This document shows positions 1-9,142 of a DNA stretch of 64,000 nucleotides, piece after piece. The stretch covers positions 496,001 through 560,000 of the forward strand of contig NZ_QKKX01000009.1 in the NCBI RefSeq assembly GCF_003434305.1. Reading direction: 5' to 3'. Below the pieces are notes generated by a model. The model made no database searches, had not been told where the DNA came from, and worked only from the letters and a program-made list of their open reading frames with translations. Position numbers and translations under genes: made by a program. How positions within the stretch are numbered: the stretch's first letter is position 1; each line of letters opens with the position of its first letter. The DNA comes from Micromonospora sp. MW-13 (GTDB lineage Bacteria > Actinomycetota > Actinomycetes > Mycobacteriales > Micromonosporaceae).

Positions 1-103
1 GCCTCCGGGCCGGAGGGCACTACCGGCGTCGCGGGTCGCCGACCACACTGCCTCCGGTAGCGTTCTGACGTACACCTTGATTGCCTGTTTGAGGGGGACT
101 GCG

Positions 104-1666
104 GTGCGAGTGACCGGTACGGGACATGCCAGCATGCGGATCGACACGGCCGCGGGCAGCATCCTGTGCGACCCGTGGGTCAATCCCGCCTACTTCGCGT
201 CCTGGTTCCCGTTTCCCGACAATTCCCTGCTCGACTGGGAAGCCCTCGGCCAGGTCGACTACCTGTACGTGTCGCACCTGCACCGGGACCACTTCGACGC
301 GGCGCACCTCAGGCGGTACGTGTCGAAGGACGCCACCGTCCTGCTGCCCGAGTTCCCCACCTCGGAGCTGGCGGACGAACTGCGCGAGCTGGGCTTCACG
401 AAGTTCCTCAGGGCCCCGAACGAGCAGGTCGTCGAGCTCGACGGCGGCCTCAAGATCATGATTCAGGCGCTGACCAGCCCGACCGACGGCCCGATCGGTG
501 ACTCCTCCCTCTGGGTCGAGTACGACGGGGTCCGGCTGCTCAACCAGAACGACGCCCGCCCGACGGACCTGAGCGTCTTCGCCGAGCTGGGCCACGTGCA
601 CGCGCACCTGCTCCAGTTCTCCGGCGCGATCTGGTACCCGATGGTCTACGAGCTGCCGCAGTCGGCGAAGACGGCGTTCGGCAAGCAGAAGCGGGAGCGG
701 CAGTTCGACCGCACCTGGCGCTACATCGACGACCTGAAGGCCGACCACGTCTTCCCGATCGCCGGGCCGCCGTGCTTCCTCGACGACGCGCTGTGGCAGT
801 TCAACGACATCCACGGCGACGAGGGCAACATCTTCCCCGACCAGTCGGTGTTCCTGTCCGAGTACGCCAAGGTCGGCGGCAGCAACGGCATCGTGCTGCT
901 GCCCGGCAGCGTCGCCGAGGTCACCACCGGCGGCGCGACGACCACCCACCCGGTTCCGGTGGCGGAGTTCTTCGCGAACAAGGTCGCCCACCTGGAGGAG
1001 ATGCGGGAGCGCAAGCGCGGCGTCATCGAGGCGGAGAGGGCGTCCTGGCGGCACCCCGAGGTCGACGTGCTGGCCGGGATGAAGCGCCGCATCGAGCCGC
1101 TGCTGGAGGAGTCGATCTACCTGGCCAAGGGGGTCGGCGGCCCGGTCCGCTTCGATCTGGTGGGCTACGACGGGGAGAGCGTCGAGTCGATCGTGGTGGA
1201 CTTCCCGGGCAAGGAGGTGCGCCCGTACGCGGACGAGAAGGTCCGCTACCGGTTCCGTACCGAGCGGGCGCTGATCGAGCACCTGCTGCACATCGGCGAG
1301 GTGGACTGGGTCAACTCGCTCTTCCTGTCCTGCCGGTTCTCCGCCGCCCGGATCGGCCAGTACAACGAGTTCGTGTACGCCTTCTTCAAGTGCCTGTCCA
1401 CCGAGCGCCTCCAGTACGCCGAGGGCTGGTACGACGAGCACGAGCGGTCGAACGACGCCGAGGACATCACCCTCGGCGACTGGGTGGTGCAGCGCCGCTG
1501 CCCGCACCTGAAGGCGGACCTGACCCGGTTCGGCATCGTCGAGGGCGACCAGCTCACCTGCCAGCTACACGGCTGGAGGTTCGACCTGCCCAGCGGCCGG
1601 TGCCTGACCAGCGTCGGCCACAAGGTGCGCGCCCACCGCGCCACCGCAGAAACCCCCACCCCCTGA
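104..1666 (+). CDS. MBL-fold metallo-hydrolase with C-terminal Rieske [2Fe-2S] domain
   Basis: Seen: 520 residues. The N-terminal half has the metallo-beta-lactamase-fold motif SHLHRDH (H58, H60, D62, H63), of the UlaG-like type. The C-terminus carries a Rieske pair, CPH at 466-468 and CQLH at 486-489, which would bind a [2Fe-2S] cluster through two Cys and two His. The GTG start at 104 is chosen because GAGGGGG lies at 91-97; an upstream in-frame TTG at 77 has no comparable site. Family knowledge: UlaG-type MBL plus Rieske also occurs in CMP-Neu5Ac hydroxylase, but with the Rieske domain first. Inference: a soluble oxidoreductase or hydrolase of unknown substrate. The gene is convergent with the FAD oxidoreductase downstream. 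Confidence 0.85.
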   Translation: MRVTGTGHASMRIDTAAGSILCDPWVNPAYFASWFPFPDNSLLDWEALGQVDYLYVSHLHRDHFDAAHLRRYVSKDATVLLPEFPTSELADELRELGFTKFLRAPNEQVVELDGGLKIMIQALTSPTDGPIGDSSLWVEYDGVRLLNQNDARPTDLSVFAELGHVHAHLLQFSGAIWYPMVYELPQSAKTAFGKQKRERQFDRTWRYIDDLKADHVFPIAGPPCFLDDALWQFNDIHGDEGNIFPDQSVFLSEYAKVGGSNGIVLLPGSVAEVTTGGATTTHPVPVAEFFANKVAHLEEMRERKRGVIEAERASWRHPEVDVLAGMKRRIEPLLEESIYLAKGVGGPVRFDLVGYDGESVESIVVDFPGKEVRPYADEKVRYRFRTERALIEHLLHIGEVDWVNSLFLSCRFSAARIGQYNEFVYAFFKCLSTERLQYAEGWYDEHERSNDAEDITLGDWVVQRRCPHLKADLTRFGIVEGDQLTCQLHGWRFDLPSGRCLTSVGHKVRAHRATAETPTP

Positions 1667-1696
1667 CCCACCCGAGGGGGTGGGGTGGTGGGTCAG
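1663..1696. terminator. Hairpin shared by two convergent stop codons
   Basis: A perfect 10-bp inverted repeat, CTGACCCACC at 1663-1672 and its complement at 1687-1696, contains the stop codon of each convergent gene. It has no T-tract. It is probably a bidirectional terminator or 3' stabiliser. Confidence 0.6.
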
Positions 1697-3294
1697 CGGG
1701 AGAGGTCGGTGAGGATGCGGCGGGCGGCGTTGTGGCCGGCGGCGCCGATGACGCTGCCGGCCGGGTGGCAGCCGGCGCTGCCCGCGTAGACGCCGTCGAC
1801 GCCCGTGGCGTAGGGCATCCGGTCGGTGAACGAGACCGTGTTGTCGACGTGGTGGATGTGGCCGCCGGTGATGCCGAAGTGCGCCTCGATCCCGGGCGGC
1901 GGCAGCGGCACGGCGTCGGCGATCAGGTCGGCGGTGCCGGGGGCGTACCGCTCGCAGATGTCGACCAGGCGCGAGACGTAGCCGGGCAGGGCCTCGTCCC
2001 AGGTGGTGCCGGCCAGCTCGTAGGGGACCGACTGGACGAACAGCGCCGAGGAGTGGTGGCCGGCGGCGTCGGACAGCGACGGGTCCACGGTGGTGTGCAG
2101 GTACCACTCGATGGTCGGCTCGTCGGGCAGCCGGCCGGCCTGGACGTCCGCCCACATCGCGCGTAGCGCGGCCATCGGCGGCTCGCCTCCGCCACCGACC
2201 AGCGACGCCGAGCCGGGCAGCAGGTGGATGGTGGAGCCGAACGGGCTGGGCGCGTCCTGCGGCAGGCAGGAGAACCGGGGCAGCCCGGTCAGCGCCAGGT
2301 TGAGCTTGAGGGTGGTGCCGGGGCGGCGGGCCGCCGCCATCCGCTGCGCCAGCGGCGCCGGGAGCGCGCCGTCGGGCAGCAGGTCGATCAGCCGGTACGG
2401 GTCACAGGCCCCGAGCACCACCCGGGCGGCCACCTGCCGGCCGTCGGCCAGGGTCACCCCGCTGGCCGCGCCGCCGTCGAGGGTGATCGCGGCGACCGGG
2501 GCGCCGGCCAGGATGGTGGCCCCGGCGGCGCGGGCGGCCTCGGCGAAGGTACGCGAGACCGTGCCCATCCCGCCCTCGGCGATCATCCAGGTGCCGTCGG
2601 AGCCGGGCAGCCGGCACATGTTGTGCACGAGGAAGTTGTGCCCGGTGCCCGGGTCGTCCGGGCCGGCGTTCAGCCCGGACAGGCCGTCGGTGACCGCGTA
2701 CATGCTGACCAGCAGCTCGGAGCGGAAGTCGAAGCGGGCCAGGTAGTCGGCGACCGAGCCGCGCACCAGGTCGACGAAGACCTGCCGCAGGGCCGGGCGG
2801 ACGTGCCGTTGCGCGGTCTCCTCCACCGCCAGCGGCTCGGCCAGCCAGGCCGGTGCCAGGTCCTCGCGGAGTTGGGCCAGCTCGGCCTGCATGGCGTCGT
2901 CGGCGGCCACGTCGGCGGGGGAGAAGAACTCCGTGAGCTGCCGCCGGGTCGCCGCGTGGTCGCTGCCCATCAGCAGGTACGGCGAGCCGGCGCCGCCCGG
3001 GGTGGGCAGGAAGTAGTGCGGGTCGCGGCGAAGCACCGGGATGCGCACGTCGAGCGTGGCGAGCAGTTCCGGCGGCATCAGCCCGAGCAGGTACGACCCG
3101 GTGGAGTGGCGCAGCCCCGGCACCCTCGGGAACGGGTTCTCGGTGCGGGTCGCGCCGCCGATCACGTCGGCGGCCTCCAGCACCAGCACGTCCAGCCCGG
3201 CGCGGGCCAGCAGGATCGCCGAGACCAGCCCGTTGTGTCCGGATCCGACGATCACCACGTCGGCGCGGGACGGCAGCTCACTCGTATCGCTCAT
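1693..3294 (-). CDS. FAD-dependent oxidoreductase, phytoene desaturase-like (PYROXD2-like)
   Basis: Seen: 533 residues. The N-terminus has a dinucleotide-binding motif GSGHNG (residues 17-22) followed by the acidic residue ending the second beta strand (VLVLEAAD), as in FAD/NAD(P)-binding amine-oxidase and phytoene-desaturase-like flavoproteins. The length matches the NAD(P)/FAD-dependent oxidoreductases annotated as phytoene dehydrogenase-related. There is no carotenoid gene nearby, so a carotenoid role is not supported. The ATG at 3294 is chosen because the FAD motif starts 16 residues in; the frame is open further upstream but that part looks non-coding. Convergent with the MBL-Rieske gene; its start is 11 bases from the end of the BrkB-like gene, so the two may be cotranscribed. 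Confidence 0.85.
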   Translation of the reverse strand: MSDTSELPSRADVVIVGSGHNGLVSAILLARAGLDVLVLEAADVIGGATRTENPFPRVPGLRHSTGSYLLGLMPPELLATLDVRIPVLRRDPHYFLPTPGGAGSPYLLMGSDHAATRRQLTEFFSPADVAADDAMQAELAQLREDLAPAWLAEPLAVEETAQRHVRPALRQVFVDLVRGSVADYLARFDFRSELLVSMYAVTDGLSGLNAGPDDPGTGHNFLVHNMCRLPGSDGTWMIAEGGMGTVSRTFAEAARAAGATILAGAPVAAITLDGGAASGVTLADGRQVAARVVLGACDPYRLIDLLPDGALPAPLAQRMAAARRPGTTLKLNLALTGLPRFSCLPQDAPSPFGSTIHLLPGSASLVGGGGEPPMAALRAMWADVQAGRLPDEPTIEWYLHTTVDPSLSDAAGHHSSALFVQSVPYELAGTTWDEALPGYVSRLVDICERYAPGTADLIADAVPLPPPGIEAHFGITGGHIHHVDNTVSFTDRMPYATGVDGVYAGSAGCHPAGSVIGAAGHNAARRILTDLSR

Positions 3295-3305
3295 GCCCGG
3301 GCAGC

Positions 3306-4199
3306 CTAGTGCGGCGGGGCTGCCGGCGGGAGACCGTCGGGGGCCCCGGCCGGGGTTTCGCCGGCCCGGCGGGCGCGCCAGTCGCTCAGCGCGAGGGTGG
3401 CCGAGTAGCCGGCGAGCACGATCACGTGGAACACGTAGAGCCAGAGCAGCACGGCCACCCCGCCGCCGATCTGGTCGAAGCCGCCGAACGGCACGCCCAG
3501 GTCGAGGGGGAGCGAGGCGAACAGCACGAAGCCGTGCAGGAACCCGGACAGATTCGCCGCGGTGAACGAGCCCATCCCCAGCGTCGACAGCCAGTCCGGC
3601 GAGGCCGGGCCGACCACCCGGAACACCCAGAACAGCACCGGGGTGAGCACCAGCCACACCCCGAGGAACGACAGCACCACCCCGAGCGCGCCGGACCAGC
3701 CGCCCTGGCGGACCAGGCCGGTGGTGTACGGCAGCGCCAGCAGGATCGACAGCAGCAGCGCGGGGGCCGGGGCGAGCAGCGGGAGCAGCAGCAGCCGGCC
3801 CCGCCAGCCGACCAGCGCCCCGCCCGGCTCACGCGGGGCGGCCACCGAGACGAACGCCCGGCGCAGCCCCTCGCCGTACAGCGACGCCGGCAGCAGCGAG
3901 GCCAGGGCGAGCACCGGGGTCAGGTGGAGGCCGGCCTCCAGCAGCGCGGCCACCGCCCGGTTCGCGCCGATGTCGGTGGGCAGCGTGTCGACGGCGTACG
4001 AGGTGAGCCGCCGGACCCGGCCGCCACCGGCGAGCAGCCCGGTCAGCCAGATGGCCAGCAGCGCCACGGGCACCACGGCGACCGCCCCGTAGAAGGTGAT
4101 CGCGGCGGCGTGCAGCGACAGGTCCCGGCCCCGTACCGGCCGGAACGCGGCGCTGGTGATCCGCTTCGTCCGCTGCCATCCGTCTCCCACCGCGATCAT
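3306..4199 (-). CDS. YihY/BrkB-type multi-pass membrane protein
   Basis: Seen: 297 residues with about six hydrophobic segments and an early SLHAAAITFYGAVAVVPVAL stretch, the usual position of the first helix in YihY/virulence-factor BrkB proteins (AAITFYxxxSxxP type). The C-terminal tail is Pro/Ala-rich and probably cytoplasmic. The function of the family is not well established; BrkB was once thought to confer serum resistance, and YihY is not RNase BN as formerly named. The gene lies just upstream of the FAD oxidoreductase on the same strand (11-base gap). Confidence 0.8.
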   Translation of the reverse strand: MIAVGDGWQRTKRITSAAFRPVRGRDLSLHAAAITFYGAVAVVPVALLAIWLTGLLAGGGRVRRLTSYAVDTLPTDIGANRAVAALLEAGLHLTPVLALASLLPASLYGEGLRRAFVSVAAPREPGGALVGWRGRLLLLPLLAPAPALLLSILLALPYTTGLVRQGGWSGALGVVLSFLGVWLVLTPVLFWVFRVVGPASPDWLSTLGMGSFTAANLSGFLHGFVLFASLPLDLGVPFGGFDQIGGGVAVLLWLYVFHVIVLAGYSATLALSDWRARRAGETPAGAPDGLPPAAPPH

Positions 4200-4241
4200 C
4201 TTCCCCGCGCCGCACCCCGGTACGCACTACGATCGCGCGAC

Positions 4242-4337
4242 ATGACCGTGCTCCACACCGAGCGACTGCTGATCCGTGGCCCGAGCCGTGGTGGCGCGGG
4301 TGGCGGGGAGAGGCTGTTCGCGGCCCTTTGGAGCTGA
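4242..4337 (+). pseudogene. Possible 5' stub of a GNAT acetyltransferase gene
   Basis: An ATG-initiated frame begins MTVLHTERLLIRG, the typical opening of GNAT (RimJ/RimL-type) acetyltransferases, then diverges into a low-complexity stretch and stops after 31 codons. No downstream acetyl-CoA-binding motif is seen in any frame. This looks like the start of an acetyltransferase gene whose body has been deleted or replaced. The break lies close to the sequence GGAGCTGACTCG (4330-4341), similar to repeat ends at 24283 and 24500. Confidence 0.4.
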
Positions 4338-4735
4338 CTCGTCTGTGCAGTCAGTCGTCTGCGCCCCCCTCTGCGCGATCTTCGGTGCGGCCGTCTGGGC
4401 GGTCGTCGGGGGCCGGGGACGCCGTGCTGAGGTGGTCACCCCGCCCCGGTCGACCGCGTACTCCTGGCTGTAGTGCGCTCCGGTCGGTGCTGAGGAACCC
4501 CTCGATCAGCGAGCCGAAGACCACATGGTGAAGCGCTGAATCGACTCCGGGGCGCGGCCTGCCGTTCGAGCAGATCGAGGCCGTGCCCAACCGTCGTTGG
4601 GCGATCCCTGATGATCGTCTGCTGGTTGGGGAGAACTTCGTCGGCGTGTCGTCTCTGTTCTGCGCAAACGATCATGGGTGGGTCGGCGGTGAGGCTCGCA
4701 GGGGACGCCCAGCGGCGGTGGGGAAGAATGGGCGG
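4338..4735. other. Intergenic region before dxr
   Basis: About 400 bases with no convincing gene. Short open frames on both strands have arginine/proline-rich translations typical of chance GC-rich sequence. It contains the presumed replacement of the acetyltransferase body and, at the right edge, a -10-like AAGAAT in front of dxr. A short stem CCCAAC/GTTGGG lies around 4586-4601. Confidence 0.5.
4724..4729 (+). promoter_or_regulatory. -10-like box directly before dxr
   Basis: AAGAAT ends 6 bases before the GTG start of dxr, so a transcript started from it would be leaderless or nearly so. The overlapping GGGGAAG could instead act as a ribosome-binding site. No clear -35 was seen. Confidence 0.35.
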
Positions 4736-5947
4736 GTGAACTCTCCCCGCGATCTTGTGCTGCTCGGGTCGACCGGGTCGGTCGGCACCCAGGCCATCGA
4801 CATCGTCCGGCGCAATCCCGACCGGTTCCGGGTGGTGGCGCTCGGTGCCGGGGGCGGCAACGTCGAGCTGCTCGCCGGCCAGGCCCTCGAACTCGGCGTC
4901 GAGGCGGTCGGGGTGGCGAAGGCGTCCGCCGCGCAGGACCTCCAGCTCGCCTTCTACGCCGAGGCGAGCCGGCGCGGCTGGTCCAGCGGCGACTTCAAGC
5001 TGCCCAAGATCGTGGCCGGCCCGGACGCGATGACCGAGTTGGCCCAGTGGCCCTGCGACGTGGTGCTCAACGGCGTGGTCGGCTCGCTGGGGCTCGCGCC
5101 GACCCTCGCGGCGCTGCGCGCCGGCCGTACCCTCGCCCTGGCCAACAAGGAGTCCCTCGTCGCCGGCGGCCCCCTCGTCAGGGCCGCGGTGACGCGCCCG
5201 GGGCAGATCGTGCCCGTCGACTCGGAGCACTCGGCGCTGGCCCAGTGCCTGCGCGGCGGCGCGCGGGGCGAGGTGCGCCGGCTGGTGGTGACCGCCAGCG
5301 GCGGGCCGTTCCGGGGAAAGCGGCGCGACGAGCTGACCGAGGTCACGCCGGAACAGGCCCTGGCCCACCCGACCTGGAACATGGGGCCGGTGGTCACGAT
5401 CAACTCGGCCACCATGGTCAACAAGGCGTTGGAGGTGATCGAGGCGCACGAGCTGTTCGACGTGCCGTACGCCGACATCACCGTGATGGTGCACCCCCAG
5501 TCGGTGATCCACTCGATGGTGGAGTTCGCCGACGGGTCCACGATCGCCCAGGCCAGCCCGCCGGACATGCGGCTGCCCATCGCGCTCGGCCTCGGCTGGC
5601 CCGACCGGGTGCCGGACGCCGCCGCCGCCGTCGACTGGACGACGGCCCACACCTGGGAGTTCGCCCCGCTCGACGACGAGGCGTTCCCGGCGGTGGCGCT
5701 GGCCAAGGCGGCCGGGGCGGCCGGGCGCTGCCGCCCGGCGGTCTACAACGCGGCCAACGAGGAGTGCGTGGCGGCGTTCGTCGCCGGCCGGTTGCCGTTC
5801 CTCGGGATCGTGGACACCCTCCGGCGGGTGCTGGAGGACACTCCCGATTTCGCCGAACCAGGTACCGTCGAGGACGTGCTCGCCGCCGAGTCGTGGGCAC
5901 GCGCGCACGCGCAGGAGATCATCGTGGCGTCGGTGGAAGGAGCTTGA
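4736..5947 (+). CDS. dxr: 1-deoxy-D-xylulose 5-phosphate reductoisomerase
   Basis: Converts DXP to 2-C-methyl-D-erythritol 4-phosphate with NADPH, the committed MEP-pathway step. Seen: 403 residues, N-terminal NADPH motif GSTGSVG at 10-16, the NKESLV segment, the metal-binding PVDSEHSA segment and the [12 protein letters not shown] segment, all in family order and at normal length. The GTG at 4736 is chosen because the Rossmann motif follows after 9 residues; the frame is open 51 codons further upstream but without family-like sequence. It overlaps the next gene by one base (TGATG), which argues for translational coupling. Cytosolic. Confidence 0.96.
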   Translation: MNSPRDLVLLGSTGSVGTQAIDIVRRNPDRFRVVALGAGGGNVELLAGQALELGVEAVGVAKASAAQDLQLAFYAEASRRGWSSGDFKLPKIVAGPDAMTELAQWPCDVVLNGVVGSLGLAPTLAALRAGRTLALANKESLVAGGPLVRAAVTRPGQIVPVDSEHSALAQCLRGGARGEVRRLVVTASGGPFRGKRRDELTEVTPEQALAHPTWNMGPVVTINSATMVNKALEVIEAHELFDVPYADITVMVHPQSVIHSMVEFADGSTIAQASPPDMRLPIALGLGWPDRVPDAAAAVDWTTAHTWEFAPLDDEAFPAVALAKAAGAAGRCRPAVYNAANEECVAAFVAGRLPFLGIVDTLRRVLEDTPDFAEPGTVEDVLAAESWARAHAQEIIVASVEGA

Positions 5948-7197
5948 TGGCGTACCTGCTCGGGGTGGTGCTCTTCGCCCTGGCCATCCTCGTCTCGGTC
6001 AGCCTGCACGAGGCGGGGCACATGCTCACCGCCAAGGCGTTCGGGATGAAGGTCACCCGCTACTTCGTCGGCTTCGGCCCCACCATCTGGTCCTTCCGGC
6101 GCGGCGAGACCGAGTACGGCGTCAAGGGCATCCCGCTCGGCGGCTTCTGCAAGATCGTCGGCATGACGCCGCAGGACGACGACGTCGACCCGGCCGACGA
6201 GTCCCGGGTGATGTGGCGCTACCCGGTGTGGAAGCGCACGATCGTGATGTCCGCCGGCTCCATCACCCACTTCGCGCTCGCCCTGGTGGCGACCTGGATC
6301 GTCGCGATGTCCGCCGGCCTGCCCAACCCCGACTTCCCGACCACCGACGCCGAGGCCCGCCAGGAGCCCGCGGTGATCGCGCTGGCCAAGTGCGTGGTGC
6401 CGGAGAACCTGGTCCGGGAGTGCGCGGTCGCCGACCCGGCCAGCCCCGCCGCCCAGGCCAACCTGCGCGACGGCGACCGGATCACCTCGCTCAACGGCAC
6501 CCCGGTCAACAACTACGGTGACCTGCTGGTCGCGCTGCGGGCCACCAAGCCCGGCGACAAGGCCGAGATCGGGTACGTCCGCGACGGCCAGCCGGGCAGC
6601 ACGAGCACCGTGCTCGCCCAGACCCAGCGCCCGCCGCTGGACAACCCGAAGGGCCAGGTCGGCCCGGTCTCCGCGCTCGGCGTCGGCCTCCAGTTCAGCA
6701 CCCCGACCCGGGTGTCGTACGGGCCGGTGGAGGCGCTCGGCGGGACCGCCCGGTTCACCGGCGACATGGCCGTCGGCACGTACGAGGCGATGAAGCGGAT
6801 CCCGCAGAAGGTGCCTGCCCTGTGGACGGCGATCACCGGCGGCGAGCGGGACATGGACACCCCGATCAGCGTGGTCGGCGCGAGCCGGCTCGGCGGCGAG
6901 GCGGTGGAGAACAACGCCTGGCTGGTGTTCTTCATGCTGTTCATCTCGCTGAACTTCTTCATCGGCGTGTTCAACCTGCTGCCGCTGCTCCCGCTCGACG
7001 GCGGGCACATCGCGATCGCCTGGTTCGAGCGGGCCCGGTCCTGGCTGTTCGCCCGCTTCGGCAAGCCGGACCCGGGCCGCGTCGACTACCTCAAGCTCAT
7101 GCCCATCACGTACGCGGTGATCCTGATCGGCGGCGCGTTCACGCTGCTGACCATCACCGCGGACGTCGTCAACCCGATCACGCTCTTCTCAAGGTGA
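5947..7197 (+). CDS. rip1: Site-2 intramembrane metalloprotease (M50, Rip1/RseP family)
   Basis: Intramembrane zinc protease that cleaves transmembrane anti-sigma factors and related substrates. Seen: 416 residues; first membrane helix with HEAGH at 21-25 (two His ligands and the catalytic Glu); a central PDZ-like region (about 170-240, containing DGDRITSLNGTPV); a second helix pair with LLPLLPLDGGH near residue 350 supplying the Asp ligand; and a last transmembrane segment at the C-terminus. The length fits Rip1. It is sandwiched between dxr and ispG with a one-base overlap upstream and the ispG start 10 bases downstream, an arrangement also known in mycobacteria. Confidence 0.95.
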   Translation: MAYLLGVVLFALAILVSVSLHEAGHMLTAKAFGMKVTRYFVGFGPTIWSFRRGETEYGVKGIPLGGFCKIVGMTPQDDDVDPADESRVMWRYPVWKRTIVMSAGSITHFALALVATWIVAMSAGLPNPDFPTTDAEARQEPAVIALAKCVVPENLVRECAVADPASPAAQANLRDGDRITSLNGTPVNNYGDLLVALRATKPGDKAEIGYVRDGQPGSTSTVLAQTQRPPLDNPKGQVGPVSALGVGLQFSTPTRVSYGPVEALGGTARFTGDMAVGTYEAMKRIPQKVPALWTAITGGERDMDTPISVVGASRLGGEAVENNAWLVFFMLFISLNFFIGVFNLLPLLPLDGGHIAIAWFERARSWLFARFGKPDPGRVDYLKLMPITYAVILIGGAFTLLTITADVVNPITLFSR

Positions 7198-7206
7198 GTG
7201 CCTGAA

Positions 7207-8379
7207 GTGACCGCAGTCAGTCTCGGTATGCCCGTCGCGCCGCCCCCGGCGCTCGCCCCACGGCGGCTCAGTCGCCAGATCATGGTCGGCTCGGTGCCGG
7301 TCGGTGGGGGTGCGCCGGTCTCGGTGCAGTCGATGACCACCACCCTCACCTCCGACGTCAACGCCACCCTCCAGCAGATCGCCGAGCTGACCGCGTCCGG
7401 GTGCCAGATCGTCCGGGTCGCCGTGCCGAGCCAGGACGACGTCGAGGCGCTGCCGGCGATCGCGCGCAAGTCGCAGATCCCGGTCATCGCCGACATCCAC
7501 TTCCAGCCGAAGTACGTCTTCGCCGCGATCGACGCGGGCTGCGCGGCCGTGCGGGTGAACCCGGGCAACATCCGGCAGTTCGACGACAAGGTCAAGGAGA
7601 TCGCCAAGGCGGCCGGCGACGCGGGTGTGCCGATCCGGATCGGCGTGAACGCCGGCTCGCTGGACAAGCGGCTGCTGGCCAAGTACGGCAAGGCCACCGC
7701 CGAGGCGCTGGTCGAGTCGGCGCTGTGGGAGTGCTCGCTGTTCGAGGAGCACGGCTTCCGGGACATCAAGATCTCGGTGAAGCACAACGACCCGGTGGTG
7801 ATGATCCGGGCGTACCGGCAGCTCGCCGAGAAGTGCGACTACCCGCTGCACCTCGGCGTGACCGAGGCCGGGCCGGCGTTCCAGGGCACCATCAAGTCGG
7901 CGGTCGCGTTCGGCGCGCTGCTGGCCGAGGGGATCGGCGACACCATCCGGGTCTCCCTCTCCGCGCCGCCGGTCGAGGAGATCAAGGTCGGCAACCAGAT
8001 CCTGGAGTCGCTGGGCCTGCGCGAGCGCGGCCTGGAGATCGTCTCCTGCCCGTCCTGCGGCCGGGCCCAGGTCGACGTCTACAAGCTCGCCGAGGAGGTC
8101 ACCGCCGGCCTGGAGGGCCTGCCGGTGCCGCTGCGCGTCGCGGTCATGGGCTGCGTCGTCAACGGCCCGGGCGAGGCCCGCGAGGCCGACCTCGGCGTCG
8201 CCTCCGGCAACGGCAAGGGCCAGATCTTCGTCAAGGGCAAGGTCGTCAAGACCGTCCCGGAGGCGCAGATCGTGGAGACCCTGATCTTCGAGGCCCTGCG
8301 AATCGCCGACGAGATGGGCGCGGAAATCCCCGAGGACCTGCGCGACCTGGCCCCGGGAGCCACGGTCACGGTCCACTGA
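7207..8379 (+). CDS. ispG: 4-hydroxy-3-methylbut-2-en-1-yl diphosphate synthase
   Basis: Reduces MEcPP to HMBPP in the MEP pathway, using a [4Fe-4S] cluster. Seen: 390 residues with a TIM-barrel N-terminal domain and a C-terminal cluster-binding part carrying CPSCGR (Cys about 280 and 283), [10 protein letters not shown] (Cys about 316) and the following Glu ligand. The GTG at 7207 is preferred, giving VTAVSLGMP, because AAGGTGAG at 7191-7198 is then correctly spaced; GTG at 7198 is an in-frame alternative directly after the rip1 stop. Third gene of the dxr-rip1-ispG operon. Confidence 0.96.
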   Translation: MTAVSLGMPVAPPPALAPRRLSRQIMVGSVPVGGGAPVSVQSMTTTLTSDVNATLQQIAELTASGCQIVRVAVPSQDDVEALPAIARKSQIPVIADIHFQPKYVFAAIDAGCAAVRVNPGNIRQFDDKVKEIAKAAGDAGVPIRIGVNAGSLDKRLLAKYGKATAEALVESALWECSLFEEHGFRDIKISVKHNDPVVMIRAYRQLAEKCDYPLHLGVTEAGPAFQGTIKSAVAFGALLAEGIGDTIRVSLSAPPVEEIKVGNQILESLGLRERGLEIVSCPSCGRAQVDVYKLAEEVTAGLEGLPVPLRVAVMGCVVNGPGEAREADLGVASGNGKGQIFVKGKVVKTVPEAQIVETLIFEALRIADEMGAEIPEDLRDLAPGATVTVH

Positions 8380-8426
8380 CCCCACCCACCCGCCCACCCC
8401 CACCCGCCCACACCCGGGCCCACCCG

Positions 8427-8488
8427 CGCAAATTCAGAGAAAGAGTGGCCATTCCAGGCGGAGTGGCCACTCTTTCTCTGCATTTGCG
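8427..8488. terminator. 24-bp-arm inverted repeat between convergent genes
   Basis: The arms 8427-8450 and 8465-8488 pair at 23 of 24 positions around a 14-base loop. The stem contains GAAAGAGTGGCC, a word that recurs in a second inverted repeat at 50759-50820. It sits between ispG and the convergent PadR gene, so a bidirectional terminator role is likely. There is no T-run. Confidence 0.65.
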
Positions 8489-8514
8489 GGCGGGAGGTCG
8501 TTGCGGGCGGGAGG

Positions 8515-9114
8515 TCAGTCGGATTCGGCGAGGATCGCGTAGAGCTTGCGCCGGGTCTCGGCCAGCACCTGCGCGGCCCGTTCCCGCTGGTCGTCGGTGC
8601 CGGTCGTCATCACCTGGCGCAGCGCCTGCATCGCCTGGTTGCCGGCGTCGCGGATGTCGTGCCAACTGTTGACCGTGTCCTCGGCGAACTCGCCCCACGG
8701 CGGGGCCTGTGCCGCCTCGCCGGCCTCGGCCCGGCCCGCCTCGGTGACGGTGAACCGCTTCCGGCCGCCGCCGGCGTCCTCGGTGGCGACGGTGACGACG
8801 CCCTCGTCCTCGAGGAGTTGGAGGGTCGGGTAGATCGATCCGGGGCTGGGCCGCCAGGCCCCGCCGGTGCGGGAGTCGATCTCCTGGATCATCTCGTACC
8901 CGTGCATCGGCCGCTCGGTGAGCAGGGCCAGCACGGCGGCGCGCACGTTGGGCCGGCGCCCCCGGCCGCGGCCCCGGTGGCCGCCCCGGCCGCCGCCGTG
9001 CCCGTGCGGGGGGCCGGGCGGGAACGGCGGGCCGGGGGGACCCGGCGGGAACGGGGGGAAGCCGAAGCCGCGCATCCGCGCCTCGGGTACGTGCATCCGT
9101 TGGTGGAAACCCAT
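8515..9114 (-). CDS. PadR-family regulator with Pro/Gly/His-rich N-terminal extension
   Basis: Seen: 199 residues. A roughly 55-residue N-terminal region rich in Pro, Gly, Phe and His, ending in a basic RGRGRGRR patch, precedes a PadR winged helix (RAAVLALLTERPMHGYEMIQ, then the GGAWRPSPGSIYPTLQLLEDEG recognition region) and a helical C-terminal dimerisation segment. The ATG at 9114 is supported by GGAAGGGAGAG a few bases upstream. PadR proteins are usually ligand-responsive repressors that often control a nearby exporter and themselves; the fused ABC transporter at 10414 is a plausible but unproven target. The low-complexity extension could bind metal or nucleic acid (inference). Confidence 0.9.
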   Translation of the reverse strand: MGFHQRMHVPEARMRGFGFPPFPPGPPGPPFPPGPPHGHGGGRGGHRGRGRGRRPNVRAAVLALLTERPMHGYEMIQEIDSRTGGAWRPSPGSIYPTLQLLEDEGVVTVATEDAGGGRKRFTVTEAGRAEAGEAAQAPPWGEFAEDTVNSWHDIRDAGNQAMQALRQVMTTGTDDQRERAAQVLAETRRKLYAILAESD

Positions 9115-9142
9115 CAGGGCTCTCCCTTCCAAGCTCTGTCGC

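Noticed and set aside
20..1507. Long minus-strand frame opposite the MBL-Rieske gene
   Set aside because: Composition is that of an antisense shadow and the plus strand has complete MBL and Rieske motifs.
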